Assembly (NCBI GenBank): GCA_945896765.1
Contig: CAMDEL010000053.1
Span: forward strand, 1 to 8,933
Reading direction: 5' to 3'
DNA: 8,933 bases
From: Singulisphaera sp. GP187
GTDB taxonomy: Bacteria > Planctomycetota > Phycisphaerae > Phycisphaerales > SM1A02
Positions within the stretch are counted from its first letter, which is position 1. Every line of letters starts with the position of its first letter. The notes beneath the pieces were generated by a model, which saw only the letters and a list, made by a program, of their open reading frames with translations, was not told the origin of the DNA and searched no databases. Position numbers and translations under genes: made by a program. Shown piece by piece: positions 6,392-8,933 of the stretch.

Positions 6392-7660
6392 ATGAGATTT
6401 ACCTCGAAACAAACAACGGTCGCACTGATCACGCAGCTCATCATCTGCATTGGGCAATCAGGTTGCGTCGACGAAAGTACGAATACGAAAAACACGAGCG
6501 TTCTCAAGCAGCATTCGGATATGCCAGCAACACAAACCCCTGCGTTGCCTCCGCTGGCGAATTTGTCCCGAGATGATTTGCTCGATTTAGCTTTTCAGAT
6601 ATCAACCAGCATCCCCATTGAACCCTTCGCCAGTGATCGTGCGCGAATGCAAGCGCTTGTGGCACAAGCCTGCATCAAGAATGGTTCTCTGATTCAAGCA
6701 ATTCAATACGCATCAAAAATTGAAGGGTGGCGCCAAGGAGAATTGTTTGCACTGATTGGGCAGCAATATGCCAGTGCAAATGAAACGCAACTTGCTCGTG
6801 ACTTTGCTGCAAGAGCAATGGAAGTCGCTGCAAACGAAATTGACTGGCGACGTGAGCGAATCGTAATTGAGACCGCCAAACTCTATTTACAGCTTGGCGA
6901 CTCAACCAAGGCCTCTGCGCTGGTGGAGGGAGCAACACAAGCGGAACTGGGCAAGCTCGAGGCCGCACGAACTGGCATCGTGCTCCAATCGCAACTTGAC
7001 AATCAGGCAGATATGTTTGACAAGGCTATCGCCACAAAGAATTTCGATCTTGCTCGTGGTGCGATCGAGGGATATCTGGTGTGGCTTAATCGCGTTTCGC
7101 AAGATGAGATTCGAACAACTCGTGCTTTAAAAGCAATCGATGATGCGCTTCTTGGACTTCCGCTTGATCTTCAGGTGAAATATGGAATCGATCTTGCGGA
7201 CATTCTGCATAAAAGCCTCAAGCGCGACCTTGCGATATTGAAGTTAGATAAAGCAACAGAAATATTTTCAGCAACGACTTTTTTGCCAGAAGATGTTGCT
7301 CCACTTGGAGCTATGCTTGCACGGGCGCGTATACGAATGGGAGACGAACAAAGTGCTCGACTGCTTTTGCAGCGCTTGTATTCCGAATATTCCACTCGAC
7401 GCGAAGGAATCGTGAATCTTCGTCGCGCAACATCACTTCGGGCTTTGGCCGAAGGGTTTTGCGAACTCGGCGACCGTGACGATGCGATTGCGTGCTACAA
7501 CTTGGCACTCGAAGAAGGAACAATCAATCCCAACGCTCGCCCCCGTGCTGAAGATCTTGGTGCGACATGTATCTCGATGGCAGAGTATGGAATTTCACTA
7601 ACTCCAGATCTCAAAAATCGAATTGACACCATTCGAAGTTCGTTGACGTATCCATGGTGA
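6392..7660 (+). CDS. TPR-like helical protein, putative lipoprotein, partner of the TonB-dependent receptor
   Basis: The 422-residue protein has a hydrophobic leader (TVALITQLIICIGQSGCVDE) with Cys25 as the likely lipidated residue. The lipobox Q-S-G-C is imperfect because Gln replaces the usual Leu/Val/Ile at -3, so a plain secreted protein is possible. A low-complexity Thr/Pro stretch runs from about 30 to 55. From about 60 to 415 the protein is a helical-repeat array with TPR-like pairs, for example ASDRARMQALVAQACIKNGS (79-98), QLARDFAARAMEVAANE and, near the end, LRALAEGFCELGDRDDAIAC. The sequence is too divergent to count repeats by eye. It overlaps the receptor gene by seven bases (ATGGTGA at 7654-7660), so co-translation with the receptor is likely. 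It may be a periplasmic or outer-membrane accessory to that receptor; its function is inferred only from context. No promoter is visible between the terminator and the start. Confidence 0.72.
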   Translation: MRFTSKQTTVALITQLIICIGQSGCVDESTNTKNTSVLKQHSDMPATQTPALPPLANLSRDDLLDLAFQISTSIPIEPFASDRARMQALVAQACIKNGSLIQAIQYASKIEGWRQGELFALIGQQYASANETQLARDFAARAMEVAANEIDWRRERIVIETAKLYLQLGDSTKASALVEGATQAELGKLEAARTGIVLQSQLDNQADMFDKAIATKNFDLARGAIEGYLVWLNRVSQDEIRTTRALKAIDDALLGLPLDLQVKYGIDLADILHKSLKRDLAILKLDKATEIFSATTFLPEDVAPLGAMLARARIRMGDEQSARLLLQRLYSEYSTRREGIVNLRRATSLRALAEGFCELGDRDDAIACYNLALEEGTINPNARPRAEDLGATCISMAEYGISLTPDLKNRIDTIRSSLTYPW

Positions 7661-8933
7661 ATTCGAATCAAAAGAATTTCGTTTTATTTCTGGTTGTTTG
7701 CCTTCTGACATGCTTTGCTCAGGCGCAATCACCAGCAAGTGGCTCTATTCGCGGAGTCGTATACGACAAAGAATTTGACACTCCAATTCGCGGCGTTGCC
7801 GTCATGGTTTTAGGTTTGAAGTCACGGGCAACGACAAACGAAAACGGCTCGTATGTCTTGCCGAACCTTCCTGTCGGGCCATACACGTTGGTCATTACGA
7901 AAGAGGGCTATGTTCGAGAAGTCAAGGCGAATGTTCAGGTGAAATCGGGAGAACTCATCGATACCGACGTGTATATGGCTGGTGAATTTGAAGACATGGA
8001 TGAATTCGTAGTTCAAGATGTTGAACTTGGAGGTGATGTACAAGAAGAACAGGAGATGGTTGAGCCCGTCGATCTGGAAGCCATCACATTCATGCCAACT
8101 CTTGAACTTCAACTTCGACTCGAGAGTCCGCAACTCCTTGATTCAGTTGGAGTGGAAATGATTACGCGTTCCGGCGCAGCTGATGCTGCCGCAGTTCTGC
8201 TCTTAGTTCCCGGAGCAAGTCTCCAAGATGGGAAGTACGCAGTTATCCGAGGGCTTCCGGACCGATATGTCAGCACGCTTCTTGACGGCGTTCGACTTCC
8301 CAGTGCAGATCCAGACAAACGAGCTGTGAAGCTTGATCAATTTCCAAGTGCGGTCATTGAAAGCATTCAAGTCAGCAAGACTTTTACTCCAGATCAGCAG
8401 GGAGACGCTTCAGGTGGAGCAGTCAATATTGTTTTGAGAGATATTCCCGACGAAGGCTTTCTGCAATTCAAATCACAGGTCGGCTTTAATTCTCAGGTAA
8501 AAAATGGAAGCTTTCTCACGTACCCCGGTGGATCACTTGGGATGTTCGGCGAAAATAATGTTCTTTCAGCGCATCCTGAATTGGAAGGACAATCGTGGCC
8601 AAACAACCCAACAGGAACGACGACTGGGGATGCGCCTCTCATCTATAAATGGTCGGTCGCAGGTGGAAACACTTGGGAGTTTGACGAGGGTACGAAGTTT
8701 GGCGCTTTCGGAAATTTTTTCTATGACCAAGATGCTTCCTACTTTGATAATGGAGCCTTTAACTCCCTCGAACAAGATGGAGTCGGCACTCCACTCGTTC
8801 CAGAGCAATTTGGTACTGGGGATAATTTCAAAACTCAACTCTTCGACGTGACACAAGGGACACAATCTGTCCAATGGGGAGGAATGGGAATCTTGGGACT
8901 TCAAACGGAGAACAATAAACTCGCAGCAAAGTT
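7654..8933 (+). CDS. TonB-dependent outer-membrane receptor with N-terminal carboxypeptidase-regulatory-like domain (3' end outside window)
   Basis: The frame is open from ATG 7654 to the window end, giving 426 residues. Residues 1-25 are a signal peptide (NFVLFLVVCLLTCFAQAQ). Residues 30-108 form a CarboxypepD_reg-like beta-sandwich (GSIRGVVYDKEFDTPIRGVA, then TTNENGSYVLPNLPVGPYTL). An acidic linker at 110-142 contains DEFVVQDVE (116-124), a probable TonB box. The plug spans about 155-263: LLDSVGVEMITRSGAADA, then YAVIRGLPDRYVSTLLDGVR, FPSAVIESIQVSKTFTPDQQ and GDASGGAVNIVLRD. Barrel strands begin from about 268. Such receptors usually reach 900 or more residues, so over half is missing. With the TonB motor at 1-4285 it should import a substrate too large or scarce for porins; the identity is not visible. 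GTG 7657 is a possible alternative start, but ATG 7654 is preferred. Confidence 0.92.
   Translation, partial: MVNSNQKNFVLFLVVCLLTCFAQAQSPASGSIRGVVYDKEFDTPIRGVAVMVLGLKSRATTNENGSYVLPNLPVGPYTLVITKEGYVREVKANVQVKSGELIDTDVYMAGEFEDMDEFVVQDVELGGDVQEEQEMVEPVDLEAITFMPTLELQLRLESPQLLDSVGVEMITRSGAADAAAVLLLVPGASLQDGKYAVIRGLPDRYVSTLLDGVRLPSADPDKRAVKLDQFPSAVIESIQVSKTFTPDQQGDASGGAVNIVLRDIPDEGFLQFKSQVGFNSQVKNGSFLTYPGGSLGMFGENNVLSAHPELEGQSWPNNPTGTTTGDAPLIYKWSVAGGNTWEFDEGTKFGAFGNFFYDQDASYFDNGAFNSLEQDGVGTPLVPEQFGTGDNFKTQLFDVTQGTQSVQWGGMGILGLQTENNKLAAK

Overview
The window reads as a compact, one-directional (+ strand) envelope-transport locus from a Gram-negative-type bacterium, most likely a planctomycete of the Phycisphaerae or a relative. 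The best taxonomic clue is the C-terminus of the large secreted protein (4554-6278), which carries a tandem Cys-flanked dockerin-like module (CPADINLDG... DINNDG... GWGNC) of the kind I associate with planctomycete exported proteins. Base composition is moderate and even across the window. I see no tRNA, rRNA, CRISPR array, insertion sequence or phage gene.

Region 1 (1-4285) is a tightly packed energiser operon: the 3' end of a DUF3450 gene, a long TtpC/ExbB-type proton-channel gene, exbD, tonB and a TPR gene. Junctions are ATGA overlaps or gaps of 2-4 bases, so the genes are probably co-transcribed and translationally coupled. The products should form an inner-membrane ExbB-ExbD-TonB motor with periplasmic accessory proteins. 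The order resembles the TonB2/TtpC clusters of Vibrio and other bacteria, but the usual separate short ExbB is missing here.

Region 2 (4286-4553) is noncoding and rich in inverted repeats. It includes an 11-bp hairpin and several GAACA/TGTTC half-sites, and probably holds the end of operon 1 and the control region of the next gene.

Region 3 (4554-6278) encodes a secreted, beta-helix-like protein with a C-terminal dockerin-like tag. It is followed by a strong intrinsic terminator (6328-6379) that ends only 12 bases before the next start codon.

Region 4 (6392-8933) encodes a TPR-like putative lipoprotein and, overlapping it by 7 bases, a TonB-dependent outer-membrane receptor that runs off the window. 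The receptor has an N-terminal carboxypeptidase-regulatory-like domain, a TonB-box-like segment, a plug and the start of the barrel.

Taken together, the window looks like a self-contained TonB-dependent uptake or surface system: a dedicated motor, a dockerin-tagged surface or periplasmic protein, an accessory lipoprotein and an outer-membrane receptor. The substrate cannot be read from the sequence. Individual families are recognisable; the combination, especially the dockerin-tagged beta-helix protein beside the receptor and the motor, is the part worth following up.
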